A DNA stretch of 64,000 bases from contig UBZM01000028.1 of NCBI GenBank assembly GCA_900470095.1, forward strand, positions 62,001 through 126,000. The letters run 5' to 3'. Below are positions 27,231 through 36,458 of the stretch, one piece after another. The notes under the pieces are model-generated. The model had not been told where the DNA came from and did not search any database. It saw nothing but the letters and a program-made list of their open reading frames with translations. Origin of the DNA: Hyphomicrobiales bacterium. Lineage in GTDB: Bacteria > Pseudomonadota > Alphaproteobacteria > Rhizobiales > Beijerinckiaceae. Position numbers and translations under genes: made by a program. Each line of letters starts with the position of its first letter. The stretch's first letter is position 1.

Positions 27231-28241
27231 TCACGCGGCCTTGGTCTGGTTTCTGGCCAAGGTCGGAACGATGCCGGCCAGGATCTCGTAGGAGCGCTTG
27301 CGAGCGCCGTGATCGTGGATCGGCGCCGTGACCATCACCTCGTCGGCCCCCGTCGCATCCAGGAACCCATCGAGCTGACGCTTCAGGCTTTCCGGCGAGC
27401 CGACGAAGGCGTAGCGCAGCATCTGCGAGACATGTGCCTTCTCGGCCGGGGACCAGTAGCTTTCGATATCGTCGATCGGTGGCTGCAGCTTGCCGCGGGT
27501 GCCGCGGATCATGTCGATGAAGCGCTGCTGGACCGAGGTGAAGAGATAGCGAGCCTCTTCATCCGTATCGGCGGCAATGACGTTGATGCCCGGCATCGCG
27601 TAGGGCCGATCCAATTGCTCCGAGGGCTTGAAGCGCTCGCGGTAGATCGCAAGCGCCTGTATCAGCGCGTCTGGGGCGAAATGCGAGGCAAAGGCGTAGG
27701 GCAGGCCGAGTTCTGCAGCGAGCTGCGCGCCGAACAGGCTGGAACCCAGGATCCAGAGCGGCACCTCCGTGCCTCCCCCTGGCACGGCCTGCACCACTTG
27801 CCCGGGCTGTACCGGTGCGAGGAAAGCCTGCACCTCGAGCACATCCTGCGGAAAGCTGTCCGAGGCCATCGGGTCGCGTCGCAGGGCCCGGACCGTGCGC
27901 TGGTCGGTGCCCGGAGCGCGGCCGAGGCCGAGATCGATCCGGCCTGGATAGAGCGATTCCAGCGTTCCGAACTGCTCGGCAATGACGAGAGGCGCGTGGT
28001 TGGGCAGCATGATGCCGCCGGCGCCGAGGCGGATGGTCTTGGTTCCAGCGGCGAGATAGCCGATCACCACCGCCGTCGCGGCGCTGGCGATGCCGACCAT
28101 GTTGTGATGCTCGGCGACCCAGTAGCGGCGATAGCCGAGCGCCTCGGCGTGGCGGGCAAGGTCGAGAGAATTGCGCAGAGCGTCGCCGGGCTCTTGCCCC
28201 TCGATCACCGGGGAGAGGTCGAGGACCGAGAAATCAACCAT
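27231..28241 (-). CDS. LLM-class flavin-dependent oxidoreductase
   Basis: Bacterial luciferase-like monooxygenase fold using FMN. 336 residues, with the N-terminal [13 protein letters not shown], the substrate/flavin-site block [10 protein letters not shown] and [20 protein letters not shown] typical of the YhbW/MsnO8 branch. Substrate is unknown; the branch is named only by similarity. It converges on sitD, and is divergent from a TetR gene across 206 bases (28242-28447), which may regulate it. No operator was pinpointed. Confidence 0.86.
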   Translation of the reverse strand: MVDFSVLDLSPVIEGQEPGDALRNSLDLARHAEALGYRRYWVAEHHNMVGIASAATAVVIGYLAAGTKTIRLGAGGIMLPNHAPLVIAEQFGTLESLYPGRIDLGLGRAPGTDQRTVRALRRDPMASDSFPQDVLEVQAFLAPVQPGQVVQAVPGGGTEVPLWILGSSLFGAQLAAELGLPYAFASHFAPDALIQALAIYRERFKPSEQLDRPYAMPGINVIAADTDEEARYLFTSVQQRFIDMIRGTRGKLQPPIDDIESYWSPAEKAHVSQMLRYAFVGSPESLKRQLDGFLDATGADEVMVTAPIHDHGARKRSYEILAGIVPTLARNQTKAA

Positions 28242-28447
28242 GCAGCGCTCCTGCGTATCGACGCCCGGCTCATCATGCCGCGCCCGTGGCAGATGGGAGC
28301 GCTACCGGCTTGCGTCCAGCCCTTTCGCGATCTGGCATGGCGCCAATGCAGAAGCGTTCTGGCGAGATGATCCATCCGCGACGCGGCACACTGGACGGCG
28401 GCACGAAACGGCTCCAGAAGGGCGCAATTGATGCGGCGGAGTGAGAT

Positions 28448-29047
28448 ATGAAGCAGGAGATCAAGCAAATCTCGGCAGAGCTCCTGATCCGCAACGGCTA
28501 CCAGGGCTTCCGCTTCCGGGATGTCGCAGACGTCCTCAACACGACGCGCGCGAACATCCACTACTACTACGGCAACAAGCTCAACCTCGCCGAAGAGGTG
28601 ATCGTCGACTATGTCGAGCAGACGCTGGCGAACTGGGAGGCGAACTGGCGCAGCGACAAGAGCTTTGAAGACAAGATCCATGGCATGATGGAGTCGAATC
28701 GTCAGCGCTATCTCCGCTACAATCCAACGGCCACGACCGCCAATCCCTGGAGCCTGATTGGCCGGATGCGGCTGGAGCAGGATGTGATCGGCCCGAAGGC
28801 GCGTGAGGCGCTGGCGCAATTCGGCGCGACGCTCGAGAACCTCGTGGTTGCCGGAATAGATCAGGCCGTGGCACGGGGTGAGTTTTCGAACGACATCCCG
28901 CGCGGTGATATCGCGCTGCAACTGGTCGCCATCGCCAATAGCGCCGGGCCGATCACGCAGGATGGCGGGAATTTCGATCGGCTCGAACAGCTCTATCGCT
29001 CATTCAGCCGCATCGTGCACCATGCCTATTGGCAAAGGCGGGCCTAG
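28448..29047 (+). CDS. TetR/AcrR family transcriptional regulator
   Basis: 199 residues. The N-terminal helix-turn-helix block FRDVADVLNTTRANIHYYYGNK is well conserved; the remainder is a helical ligand domain. It lies divergent to the LLM oxidoreductase and upstream of the CoA-transferase locus, and could control either. No palindrome as clear as that of the 19-kb TetR gene was seen. The ATG at 28448 is preceded by a GGAGTGA stretch 7-13 bases upstream. Confidence 0.85.
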   Translation: MKQEIKQISAELLIRNGYQGFRFRDVADVLNTTRANIHYYYGNKLNLAEEVIVDYVEQTLANWEANWRSDKSFEDKIHGMMESNRQRYLRYNPTATTANPWSLIGRMRLEQDVIGPKAREALAQFGATLENLVVAGIDQAVARGEFSNDIPRGDIALQLVAIANSAGPITQDGGNFDRLEQLYRSFSRIVHHAYWQRRA

Positions 29048-29139
29048 CGGCCGGCCTATGGAACGCCGCAGCGGGAGGAGCGTTTCATCTCGTGTCCCGG
29101 CGCGCATCGCGACAATCGGGATCCGAAGCGGGGGATGTC

Positions 29140-29331
29140 ATGGCGAGCGCAGTCAAGAAGCCCAGTCCGGCCGCCCAGAGCCTGCGCCAGGAGCGGGCGG
29201 AGCAACGGAAGGCGGAACGCGGGAAGGGCAAGGACTCCGATCTGAACGATGCTCTTCGGGCGACCTTTCCGGCCAGCGATCCTGTTGCATTGGAAAGCCC
29301 GACGAGAACAGGCGCGGCGAAGCGGACGTGA
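29140..29331 (+). CDS. Small conserved protein with ALRATFPASDPV motif
   Basis: 63 residues, very basic N-terminal two thirds (rich in Lys, Arg, Gln) and a C-terminal LNDALRATFPASDPVALES. Short proteins ending in such an ATFPASDP segment recur in Hyphomicrobiales; the function is unknown. The start at 29140 is chosen over 29029 because the extra sequence overlaps the TetR gene and looks unrelated. A GGGGGAT stretch serves as a weak ribosome-binding site. No operon partner is evident. Confidence 0.6.
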   Translation: MASAVKKPSPAAQSLRQERAEQRKAERGKGKDSDLNDALRATFPASDPVALESPTRTGAAKRT

Positions 29332-29358
29332 TCCCGCGGCTTAAGCTTCGGCGATAGC

Positions 29359-29446
29359 TTGCATACATATTTTTCGGATATTTAGGTCTATTCCGAATGC
29401 ATTGGTTGAGGTCGCCTGCATCGGCATGGCCTTGCATGCAAAATAT
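29359..29446. promoter_or_regulatory. Repeat-rich promoter region of the CoA-transferase gene
   Basis: An AT-rich patch in otherwise GC-rich DNA. It holds a TTCGGA-N13-TCCGAA inverted repeat (29373-29378, 29392-29397) bracketed by TGCAT and ATGCA. It also holds a perfect palindrome TTGCATGCAA (29432-29441) whose TTGCAT start repeats at 29359-29364. It probably contains operator sites for a local regulator. Confidence 0.4.
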
Positions 29447-29514
29447 GAGAGGCGTTGACGCCCTGCCGAGGCGCACCCATAGTCGGCGTCCTTGTCGCCA
29501 ACGCCTGCCGAGCC

Positions 29515-30708
29515 ATGCCCCGCCCGACGCCTTCCACCGCCCTTGCGAAACTGCGTGTTCTCGATCTCTCCCGTGTGCGGGCCGGGCCGACCTGCGCTCG
29601 CGTCTTTGCGGATTTCGGTGCCGATGTGATCAAGGTCGAAAGCCCGCCGGGGCTCGATCCGAACGAGAACATGAGCGGTGCGCGGCATGGCTATGACATG
29701 CAGAACCTGCACCGCAACAAGCGCTCGCTGACGCTGAACCTGAAGACTGCCGAGGGCAAAGCGATCCTGCTCAAGCTGATCGAGAGTGCCGATCTGCTGA
29801 TCGAGAATTTTCGCCCCGACGTGAAGGACAGGCTCGGGCTCGATTTCGACACGCTGCACAGGCTCAATCCGCGCCTGATCCTGGTTTCGGTCTCCGGATT
29901 CGGCCAGAGCGGTCCCTACCGGACCCGCGCCGGCTTCGACCAGATCGCCCAGGGGATGGGCGGAATGATGTCTGTTACCGGCTTGCCGGGGCAGGGGCCG
30001 GTACGGGCCGGAATTGCCGTCGCAGATTCGGCTGCGGGCCTCTATGGCGCGCTTGGCGCGCTGGTTGCGATCGCCGAGCGCGAGACGTCGGGGCTCGGTC
30101 AGTGGGTCCAGACCTCCCTGCTCGAAGCCCAGATCGCGATGATGGATTTCCAGGCTGCGCGCTTCCTGGTCGAAGGGACGGTGCCGCCGCAGGCCGGGAA
30201 CGATCACCCCTATTCGACGCCGATGGGCGTCTACGCGACGAGGAACGGCCATATCAATATCGGGGTCGGCGCCGAGGGCCATTGGCGCTCCTTCTGCAAG
30301 GCGATCGGTCATCCCCAACTCGGCGACAACCCGGTCTATGACAGCATGGAGAAGCGCTACGACAAGCGCCCTGAACTGCGGGTCATCATCGAGAGCATCC
30401 TGACCCAGAGGGACTCGGCGCATTGGCTTGCCGCCTTCGAGGAGCATGCCGTTCCGGCCGGACCGATCTATGCCGTCGACGAGATGTTCGAGGACCCGCA
30501 GGTGCAGCATCTCGGCATCGCACAGCCGGTCAGCCATCCGATCCTTGGGGATTTCAGGGTGGTGGGCGAGCCGGTGGGCTTGTCGCGGACACCCGCCGGC
30601 GTCGTGTCGCCGACGCCGGAGGCAGGGGAGCACAATGCCGAGATCCTGGCCGAACTCGGCTACGGTTCGGGCGCTGTCGCGCGGTTGCGCGAAGCCGGGG
30701 CGATCTGA
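29515..30708 (+). CDS. CaiB/BaiF family (class III) CoA-transferase
   Basis: Moves CoA between a CoA ester and a carboxylic acid. 397 residues from the ATG at 29515; upstream in-frame sequence is leader. Family marks: LRVLDLSRVRAGPTCARVFADFGADVIKVE at the N-terminus (shown in parts: the ADFGADVIKVE core), the catalytic Asp expected in the NLHRNKRSLTLNLK to IENFRPDV region, and GFGQSGPY. Substrate is unknown. The enoyl-CoA hydratase starts 15 bases after it, so the pair likely activates an acid to its CoA ester and then hydrates it. Confidence 0.9.
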   Translation: MPRPTPSTALAKLRVLDLSRVRAGPTCARVFADFGADVIKVESPPGLDPNENMSGARHGYDMQNLHRNKRSLTLNLKTAEGKAILLKLIESADLLIENFRPDVKDRLGLDFDTLHRLNPRLILVSVSGFGQSGPYRTRAGFDQIAQGMGGMMSVTGLPGQGPVRAGIAVADSAAGLYGALGALVAIAERETSGLGQWVQTSLLEAQIAMMDFQAARFLVEGTVPPQAGNDHPYSTPMGVYATRNGHINIGVGAEGHWRSFCKAIGHPQLGDNPVYDSMEKRYDKRPELRVIIESILTQRDSAHWLAAFEEHAVPAGPIYAVDEMFEDPQVQHLGIAQPVSHPILGDFRVVGEPVGLSRTPAGVVSPTPEAGEHNAEILAELGYGSGAVARLREAGAI

Positions 30709-30723
30709 AGGAGCAGTGGGCTG

Positions 30724-31503
30724 ATGAACGACGAGATTCTCTACGATCTGAAGGACGGGGTCGGCACCATCACCCTCAACCGTCCGCAGGCCCGCAACGC
30801 GCTGACCTTCGGGATGTATGACCGCATCGCCGCGATCTGCGGCGACATCGAGGGCCATGGTTCACCCAAGGTGCTGGTCCTGACCGGGGCCGGGGACAAA
30901 GCCTTTGCTGCAGGCACGGACATCTCGCAGTTTCGTGCCTTCGCCAAGCCAGAGGATGCCCTCAACTACGAGACGCGGATCGAGGAGATCATCACCACGA
31001 TCGAGAGCTGCCCGATTCCGACAATCGCGGCGATCTCGGGCGCCGTGACCGGCGGCGGAGCCGCCATCGCCTGTGCCTGCGATCTCCGAGTCGCGACACA
31101 GTCGGCCCGCTTCGGCTTCCCGATCGCGCGCACGCTCGGCAACTGCCTGTCGATGAACAACCTCGCCCGGCTTGCCTCGCTGCTTGGGCCCGCGCGGGTC
31201 AAGGACATGGTCTTCACGGCTCGGTTGATCGAGGCGGAGGAAGGCCACCGCGCCGGCCTCTATGGTGAACTGGTGGCCGATCATGCGGCTCTGCTCACGC
31301 GGGTCGCAGAGCTGGCGCAGACCATCGCGGGCCACGCGCCGCTGACGATGCGGGCCACCAAGGAAGGCCTGCGCCGGATCGCCGCTGCACGCGGCCATGC
31401 CGATGACGAGGATCTCGTCCTGATGTGCTATATGAGCGCCGATTTCCGCGAGGGCATGGAAGCCTTCCTGGCCAAGCGCGCGCCCAGCTGGCAAGGGCGA
31501 TAG
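30724..31503 (+). CDS. Enoyl-CoA hydratase/isomerase family protein
   Basis: Crotonase-fold enzyme, 259 residues. The oxyanion-hole segments FAAGTDISQF and ISGAVTGGGAAIACACDL are present. The usual two catalytic Glu of true hydratases are not obvious (first position reads near GHRAGLYGELV), so a dehydratase, isomerase or lyase role is possible. It is about 78% identical by eye to the gene at 53737-54516, which belongs to the other catabolic locus. It partners the CoA-transferase directly upstream and converges on the gntR gene with nine bases between. Confidence 0.88.
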   Translation: MNDEILYDLKDGVGTITLNRPQARNALTFGMYDRIAAICGDIEGHGSPKVLVLTGAGDKAFAAGTDISQFRAFAKPEDALNYETRIEEIITTIESCPIPTIAAISGAVTGGGAAIACACDLRVATQSARFGFPIARTLGNCLSMNNLARLASLLGPARVKDMVFTARLIEAEEGHRAGLYGELVADHAALLTRVAELAQTIAGHAPLTMRATKEGLRRIAAARGHADDEDLVLMCYMSADFREGMEAFLAKRAPSWQGR

Positions 31504-31512
31504 GGCAGCCTG

Positions 31513-32262
31513 TCAGGGCGCCTCGCGCCCATCATCGCCCTCCCGCGTTGGCGTTTCCGGCGCTTCCTCCGCCGCCGGGCTCGCGGCAGCGAGGATGGCG
31601 GCGAGGCTATTGGCAAAATGGACCTCGATGAGCCGGGCCAGGCCCTCGCCATCGCGGGAGACGAGGGCGGCGAGCATCGCATCATGCTCCTGCATCGCCG
31701 CTTTCCAGCGCGTGGGCTGCAGGTTCGGAAGGTATTTCGCGCGCTCGATGCGGGCGGACAATCCTTCCCAGGCTTCGAGCAGGGCTGCGTTGCGGGACGC
31801 CTCGACAAGCGCCCGATGTATCTGCTGGTTGAGCGCGAAATACTCCAGCTGCTCGGCGCGCGCCTGATGCCGCATCATCCGGTAATGCAGCATGCCGATC
31901 TCGGCGACGGCCTCGTCCGAGATGGTCTTGCAGGCGAGCCGCGCAGCCAGGGCTTCCAGGGTGCTGACGACCTCGTAGAGCCCCAGGATATCGTCCAGGG
32001 TCAGCGAGGCGACTTCGGCGCCGCGATTTTGCGTCAGCCTCACCAATCCCTGCGCGGCCAAGGTGCGCAGCGCCTCCCGCAACGGCGTACGCGAGACGCC
32101 GAGCTGTTCGCAGATCTCCTGCTCCCGCAGCTTCTGCCCGGCCGGCAATTCGCCGGTGATGATCATCCGGCGCAGCGTTGCGACCGTGGCGCCATGCAGT
32201 CGCCCCTTGCGACCAGGCTGAGGGCTGCCGGTTTCCGGAACCAGCGTGGGCGTCGTGGTCAT
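31513..32262 (-). CDS. GntR family regulator, FCD (FadR) subfamily
   Basis: 249 residues from the ATG at 32262. The N-terminal winged helix has KLREQEICEQLGVSRTPLRE; the C-terminal helical FCD domain (about 95-230) normally binds an organic acid with a metal via Asp/His residues. The frame remains open upstream to 33801, but that is antisense-frame shadow over the TRAP permease. It lies just downstream of dctM on the same strand and probably controls the TRAP genes and the convergent CoA-transferase pair. Confidence 0.88.
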   Translation of the reverse strand: MTTTPTLVPETGSPQPGRKGRLHGATVATLRRMIITGELPAGQKLREQEICEQLGVSRTPLREALRTLAAQGLVRLTQNRGAEVASLTLDDILGLYEVVSTLEALAARLACKTISDEAVAEIGMLHYRMMRHQARAEQLEYFALNQQIHRALVEASRNAALLEAWEGLSARIERAKYLPNLQPTRWKAAMQEHDAMLAALVSRDGEGLARLIEVHFANSLAAILAAASPAAEEAPETPTREGDDGREAP

Positions 32263-32408
32263 GAGGCCTCGGGTCACGGGCGGAACCTCGCCCTCCGTCC
32301 CAGCACGTCTCGCAGGGCCCCTGATCTGTAGGCAAGGCAGCGGCCCCGAACAAGCGGGGCCGCAAGGGCGCGTAGGTTGCTGTCCTGCCCGCAGGGTTCT
32401 CGGTCGTG

Positions 32409-33740
32409 TCAGCCGTAGAGATATTTCGGCAACCAGAGCGCGATTCCCGGGAAGACATAGACCAGCACCATCGCGAACAGCACGATCAGCAGATAGGGCA
32501 TCACGCCGGAGAAGATCTGATTGATGGTCACGTGCGGCGGCGCGATGCCCTTCAGATAGAAGGGGGCCATCGCCACCGGCGGGGAGAGGAACGAGGTCTG
32601 GATATTCAGCGCGATCAGGATGCCGAAGAACAGCGGGTCGATATTGAAGAACTGCAGCAGCGGCAGGAAGATCGGCACGAAGATCACGATGATCTCGGTC
32701 CATTCCAGCGGCCAGCCGAGCACGAAGATGATCAACTGCGCGACGATCAGGAACATGGTCGGCGACAGGTTCAGTGCCGTGACCAGATCCTTGATCGGTT
32801 CGTGCCCGCCGAGAATCGCGAAGATCGACGAGAAGATATAGGAGCCGACGAAGAGCCAGCAGACCATCGCCGAGGTGCGCGCCGTCAGGATGACCGATTC
32901 CCTGACCTTGCCGAAGGAGAGCGAGCGATAGGCCGCGGCCAGGATCAGGCTGCCGAGCGAACCGATGGCGGCGGCCTCGGTCGGCGTTGCGAGCCCGAAG
33001 AAGATCGCGCCGAGCACGGACATGATCAGGATGGTGAGCGGAAAGAAGCTGGTCATCAGCGCCCAGATGACCTTGCTCCAGGGCACGTCCGTCTGTTCCT
33101 TCGGCAGCCTTGGCGCCAGCGCCGGGTTGAGGGTGCAGCGGATGATGACATAGACCATGTAGAGGCCGGCGAGCAGCAGCCCGGGGAAGAGCGCGCCCGC
33201 ATAGAGCTTCGGGACCGAGACGCCCGCTGTCGCGCCATAGAGGATCAGCATGACGCTCGGCGGAATCAGGATGCCGAGACAGCCGCCGGCACAGACGACG
33301 CCGGCCGAGAGCTTCACATCGTAGCCGGCTCGAAGCATGGCCGGGAAGGCGAGCAGCCCCATCAGCGTGACCACCGCCCCGACGATACCGGTCGCGGTCG
33401 CGAAGATCGCGCAGGTCGTGAGCGTCGCGATAGCGAGTGAGCCAGGCACGTTGCCGAGCGCGATCTGGATCGAGTGGAACAGCCTGTCGAGGATGTTCGC
33501 CCGCTCGATGATGTAGCCCATGAATATGAAGAGCGGGATCGAGACCAGCACGTCGCTGGCCATGACCGAATAGGCTCGCTGCACGACCAGCGCGAAGACA
33601 TTGTCGCCCATTGCCCAGTAGCCGAAGCCGACGCCCAGAGCCATCAGCGTGAAGGCGATGGGAAAGCCGAGCATGATGAAGACGATGAACAGGACGAGCA
33701 TGACCACGCCCAGTTCGGGATTGCCCAGTCCGAACATCAA
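32409..33740 (-). CDS. TRAP transporter large permease (DctM-like)
   Basis: Sodium-driven importer subunit, 443 residues with about 12 hydrophobic segments across the DctM domain. Characteristic blocks are MFGLGNPELGVVMLVLFIV at the start, FGLATPTEAAAIGSLGSL and LGWPLEWTEI near the middle. Starts four bases inside the small permease gene, so the two are coupled. The substrate is a carboxylate by family; the locus context (CoA-transferase, hydratase) agrees. Confidence 0.92.
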   Translation of the reverse strand: MMFGLGNPELGVVMLVLFIVFIMLGFPIAFTLMALGVGFGYWAMGDNVFALVVQRAYSVMASDVLVSIPLFIFMGYIIERANILDRLFHSIQIALGNVPGSLAIATLTTCAIFATATGIVGAVVTLMGLLAFPAMLRAGYDVKLSAGVVCAGGCLGILIPPSVMLILYGATAGVSVPKLYAGALFPGLLLAGLYMVYVIIRCTLNPALAPRLPKEQTDVPWSKVIWALMTSFFPLTILIMSVLGAIFFGLATPTEAAAIGSLGSLILAAAYRSLSFGKVRESVILTARTSAMVCWLFVGSYIFSSIFAILGGHEPIKDLVTALNLSPTMFLIVAQLIIFVLGWPLEWTEIIVIFVPIFLPLLQFFNIDPLFFGILIALNIQTSFLSPPVAMAPFYLKGIAPPHVTINQIFSGVMPYLLIVLFAMVLVYVFPGIALWLPKYLYG

Positions 33741-34324
33741 ATCGATCCCTCGCGGGTTGCGGCTTCCTCGAGGATGAGCTTCTCGGTCTCCTCGACATCA
33801 TGCAGGCGGGGGGGCCATTCGCCTGTGCGCAGGCAGATGACGCAGCGCGCGACCTCGGCGAGCCCCTGGAGGAACATCAGGACCCCGACGATCGGAATCA
33901 GCGACTTGAAATGATAGAGCGGCGGCCCGTTGGGCGAGTTCGAGGAGTGCTCCCCGATCATCCAGGAGAAGGCGGCGAACTTGTATCCGGCCCAGGCCAG
34001 CGCGATGATGCCGGGGAAGAAGAACAGAAAATAGAGCGCCAGATCGAGCCCGGCCTGCGTTCGCGGGGCCCATTGGCGATAGAGGAAATCGCCACGCACA
34101 TGGGCGTTTCGCGCGAGCGCGTAGGGCCCGGCCAGCATGAACAGCGTGCCATAGAGGATATAGCTGACGTCGAAGGCCCATTCGGTCGGCGCGCGCAGCA
34201 CGTAGCGCGAGAAGACTTCGTAGCTGATCGCCAGGGTCAGGATCAGGATCGTCCAGCCGGCGAGTTTCCCGATGGCGGTATTGAACTTGTCGATCGCGAG
34301 GATGACGCCCATCAGATTCTCCAC
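33737..34324 (-). CDS. TRAP transporter small permease (DctQ-like)
   Basis: 195 residues with four membrane helices typical of DctQ; the conserved EVFSRYVLRAPTEWAFD lies after the first helix. It joins the large permease to form the membrane unit. The start at 34324 lies 78 bases after the dctP-like stop. The C-terminal 20 residues are charged and lie in the cytoplasm by prediction. Confidence 0.9.
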   Translation of the reverse strand: MENLMGVILAIDKFNTAIGKLAGWTILILTLAISYEVFSRYVLRAPTEWAFDVSYILYGTLFMLAGPYALARNAHVRGDFLYRQWAPRTQAGLDLALYFLFFFPGIIALAWAGYKFAAFSWMIGEHSSNSPNGPPLYHFKSLIPIVGVLMFLQGLAEVARCVICLRTGEWPPRLHDVEETEKLILEEAATREGSI

Positions 34325-34402
34325 GGCGCGTTACGCAGCTTGTCGGCGCAAACGCCCGCCAGGCCGATCACGGCCGGCGGGCGCTTGGATGCGGGCAGAG
34401 GC

Positions 34403-35518
34403 TCAGGCCTTGAAGAAATGGGTGAAGGCCAGTTCGCGCGACGGTGTGTTGACGCGTTCATAGGCAACGGTGCGCTTGACCCAGGCCTTCTGCGACTCGA
34501 CCACCTTCTTGAAGAAGGCGTTTTCGGCAGAGAGCTTGTCGAGCACCTTGTCCCAGGCGACGAGCTGGGCCTTGAGGATCACCTCGGGAGTCGGAACGAC
34601 ATTGACGCCCTTCGAGCGCAGCATGTCGAGATCCTTGGAATAGCGGTCGAGCGCCTTCCAGATCATGTCGGAGGAGGCTGCCTCCGCCGCATATTTGATG
34701 ATCGCCTTCTGCTCGGGGGCGAGCGCATCGAACTTCGTCTTGTTGAAGATGAGCTCGAAGCTCTCGGCTGCCTGATGGTAACTTTGCAGCATGTAGACCT
34801 TGGCGACGTCCTGGAAACCAAGGATCGAGTCGGAGGAGGGATTGTTGAACTCGGCTCCGTCGATGACGCCGCGTTCGAGCGCCGGCACGATCTCGCCGCC
34901 GGCCAGAATCGTGACTGCGGCCCCCATTTCCTTCATCAGATCGGCGGCTAGGCCGACTGTGCGGTATTTCAGGCCCTTGAAGTCATCGGGGGTCTTGAGT
35001 TCCTTCTTGAACCAGCCAAGCGGCTGGCAGGGCATCGGCCCGCTGAGGAAGCCTACGAGATTGAGCTTCAGGGTCTGGCCGACCAGCTCGTTATAGAGCT
35101 CATAGCCACCGCCATGGTTCATCCATCCCAGGAAGCTGGTTGCGTCCCAGCCGAGTGACGGAGGTGTGCCGAAGAGCGAGAACGCCTTGTTCTTGCCGTA
35201 CCAATAGGCGCAGACGCCATGCCCGCCATCGAGAATGCCGGCCGCGACCGCATCCTGCATCTGGAAAGCGGGGACGACTGCGCCCGCCGCGAGTACGTCC
35301 AGCTTCAGCCGGCCTCCGGACATGTCATTGACGCGCTTGGCGAAGTCACCGGCGAATTCATGGAAGATGTCCTTGGTCGGCCAGGTGGATTGGAACTTCC
35401 AGGTCACCGTTTGCGCGCGGCTGACCTGGGGCATGGCAATGGCACCAGCGCCCGCAAGTGTTGCGACCTTGAGGAAGCTGCGACGATTCGAGCGAGGCTT
35501 AGCGGTCTCCGTAGTCAT
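34403..35518 (-). CDS. TRAP transporter substrate-binding protein (DctP-like)
   Basis: Periplasmic solute receptor, 371 residues from the ATG at 35518 (an ATG nine codons upstream is weaker). A twin-arginine signal is clear: SNRRSFLKVA followed by a hydrophobic stretch ending VSRAQT. The mature protein resembles the TAXI-unlike DctP family with YELYNELVGQ and RGVIDGAEFNNP; proteins with this pattern often bind 2-oxo acids or lactate-like acids. The conserved Arg of the family is probably in LKYRTVGL. First gene of the leftward dctP-dctQ-dctM-gntR set. Confidence 0.9.
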   Translation of the reverse strand: MTTETAKPRSNRRSFLKVATLAGAGAIAMPQVSRAQTVTWKFQSTWPTKDIFHEFAGDFAKRVNDMSGGRLKLDVLAAGAVVPAFQMQDAVAAGILDGGHGVCAYWYGKNKAFSLFGTPPSLGWDATSFLGWMNHGGGYELYNELVGQTLKLNLVGFLSGPMPCQPLGWFKKELKTPDDFKGLKYRTVGLAADLMKEMGAAVTILAGGEIVPALERGVIDGAEFNNPSSDSILGFQDVAKVYMLQSYHQAAESFELIFNKTKFDALAPEQKAIIKYAAEAASSDMIWKALDRYSKDLDMLRSKGVNVVPTPEVILKAQLVAWDKVLDKLSAENAFFKKVVESQKAWVKRTVAYERVNTPSRELAFTHFFKA

Positions 35519-35918
35519 GAATTCCCTCCCTGGTTGCGCCGCCATGTATCTGGCGTGTCGTTATTGCTGCCTGCTGGCCGCGATATCCCAGAGTTGCTGT
35601 ATTCAGTTGCCGTGGCAAGCGATAGACGTAATACTAAAGTCTTAGATCGCTGATCGCGGTGGCCTTCGCAACTGGGCAAGACGGGAGCCGGCTGTGCCGC
35701 TTCAGGGGCAAGGGAGTGCCGTTGCGTCAGCGGAGCGGGGGGGAGGGGCGGCCGACCCGCGCCGCAAACCGGCGATAAACGCCCGATTTCCGGAGCATTC
35801 CTGCGGGGCGAAGGGCCGGGAGCGAGCCATGGCGCGCCCGGAAGGGCGGCTCTTGCGCTGCTGAGATACAGTGCAATTGCTCGTCGCGGTGAAGGAGGAG
35901 CATTGCCAAAACAGAAAG
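35519..35918. other. Gene-poor gap upstream of the TRAP genes
   Basis: About 400 bases, no convincing gene. The dctP-side part holds CTAAAGTCTTAG (35634-35645, arms CTAA/TTAG) and a flanking AGCGAT/ATCGCT inverted pair (35618-35623, 35646-35651), candidates for the GntR operator. The rest (35690-35900) is GC-rich with a short minus-strand frame that has no coding features. Confidence 0.4.
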
Positions 35919-35947
35919 AATGAGGCGCGCGTTATGCGCGGCTCATT
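35919..35947 (-). terminator. Rho-independent terminator for the rpsU-DUF6481 transcript
   Basis: Read on the minus strand: AATGAG stem base, one mismatch, CGCGC/GCGCG inner stem with a five-base loop, then CTCATT and a T-rich run (CTTTCTGTTTT). It lies 50 bases after the DUF6481 stop. Confidence 0.7.
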
Positions 35948-35997
35948 CCTGGGTCGTCATCGAAAGCTCGAGGTCCTGCGACCTCGGGAGGTTTTGC

Positions 35998-36375
35998 TCA
36001 GCGACGGCCTTTGCCGGCGGCGCGCATCTGCATGTATTGTACAGCCTCGAGCAGAACCTTGCGGGGACGCTCGGCGTCGCGCTTGGCCTGTTCGGCCTTG
36101 CGGGCAGCCTCGCGCACCAGTTCGGCCTGACGCTCGGCTTCCTCCTGGGCGGCGCGTTCGATCGCCGCGAGGCGCTCGGCCTCGACGCGGGCAGCGGCCT
36201 TTTCGGCGTCGCGGACAGCGCGTGCATCGGCAATGGCCTGGCGCTCCGCGCGGCGCTGCTGCATGATCGGGTCATCGGCCTTCGGCCGTGCCTGGAAACG
36301 CTCTAGCAGCGCCTTCTTGGCATTGGCGGAGTTGGACTGACGATCAGTGAAGCTGCGGTCGTTCGGGTTCTTCAA
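35998..36375 (-). CDS. DUF6481 family protein
   Basis: 125 residues, almost entirely one long charged helix rich in Ala, Glu, Arg and Lys (QAIADARAVRDAEKAAARVE), probably coiled coil. The start MKNPNDRSFTDRQSNSANAKKALLERF is the conserved DUF6481 beginning. No known function; in alphaproteobacteria it is often next to rpsU or cold-shock genes, as here (83 bases after rpsU, same strand). No membrane segment. Confidence 0.78.
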   Translation of the reverse strand: MKNPNDRSFTDRQSNSANAKKALLERFQARPKADDPIMQQRRAERQAIADARAVRDAEKAAARVEAERLAAIERAAQEEAERQAELVREAARKAEQAKRDAERPRKVLLEAVQYMQMRAAGKGRR

Positions 36376-36458
36376 GGTCTACCTTCTTGGGTTGAACGGG
36401 CTCTAACTCGCGAGCCCGCGGGGGCAATAATCCAGAACGGGCCGGATGTGTATTGTAA

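Noticed and set aside
31513..33801. 762-codon frame seeming to fuse an unknown protein to the GntR regulator
   Set aside because: Only the last 249 codons (from 32262) are GntR-like. The rest overlaps the TRAP permease in another frame and reads as Arg/Ala-rich noise.
35727..35909. Small 60-codon minus-strand frame
   Set aside because: No ribosome-binding site, no motif and no neighbour context.
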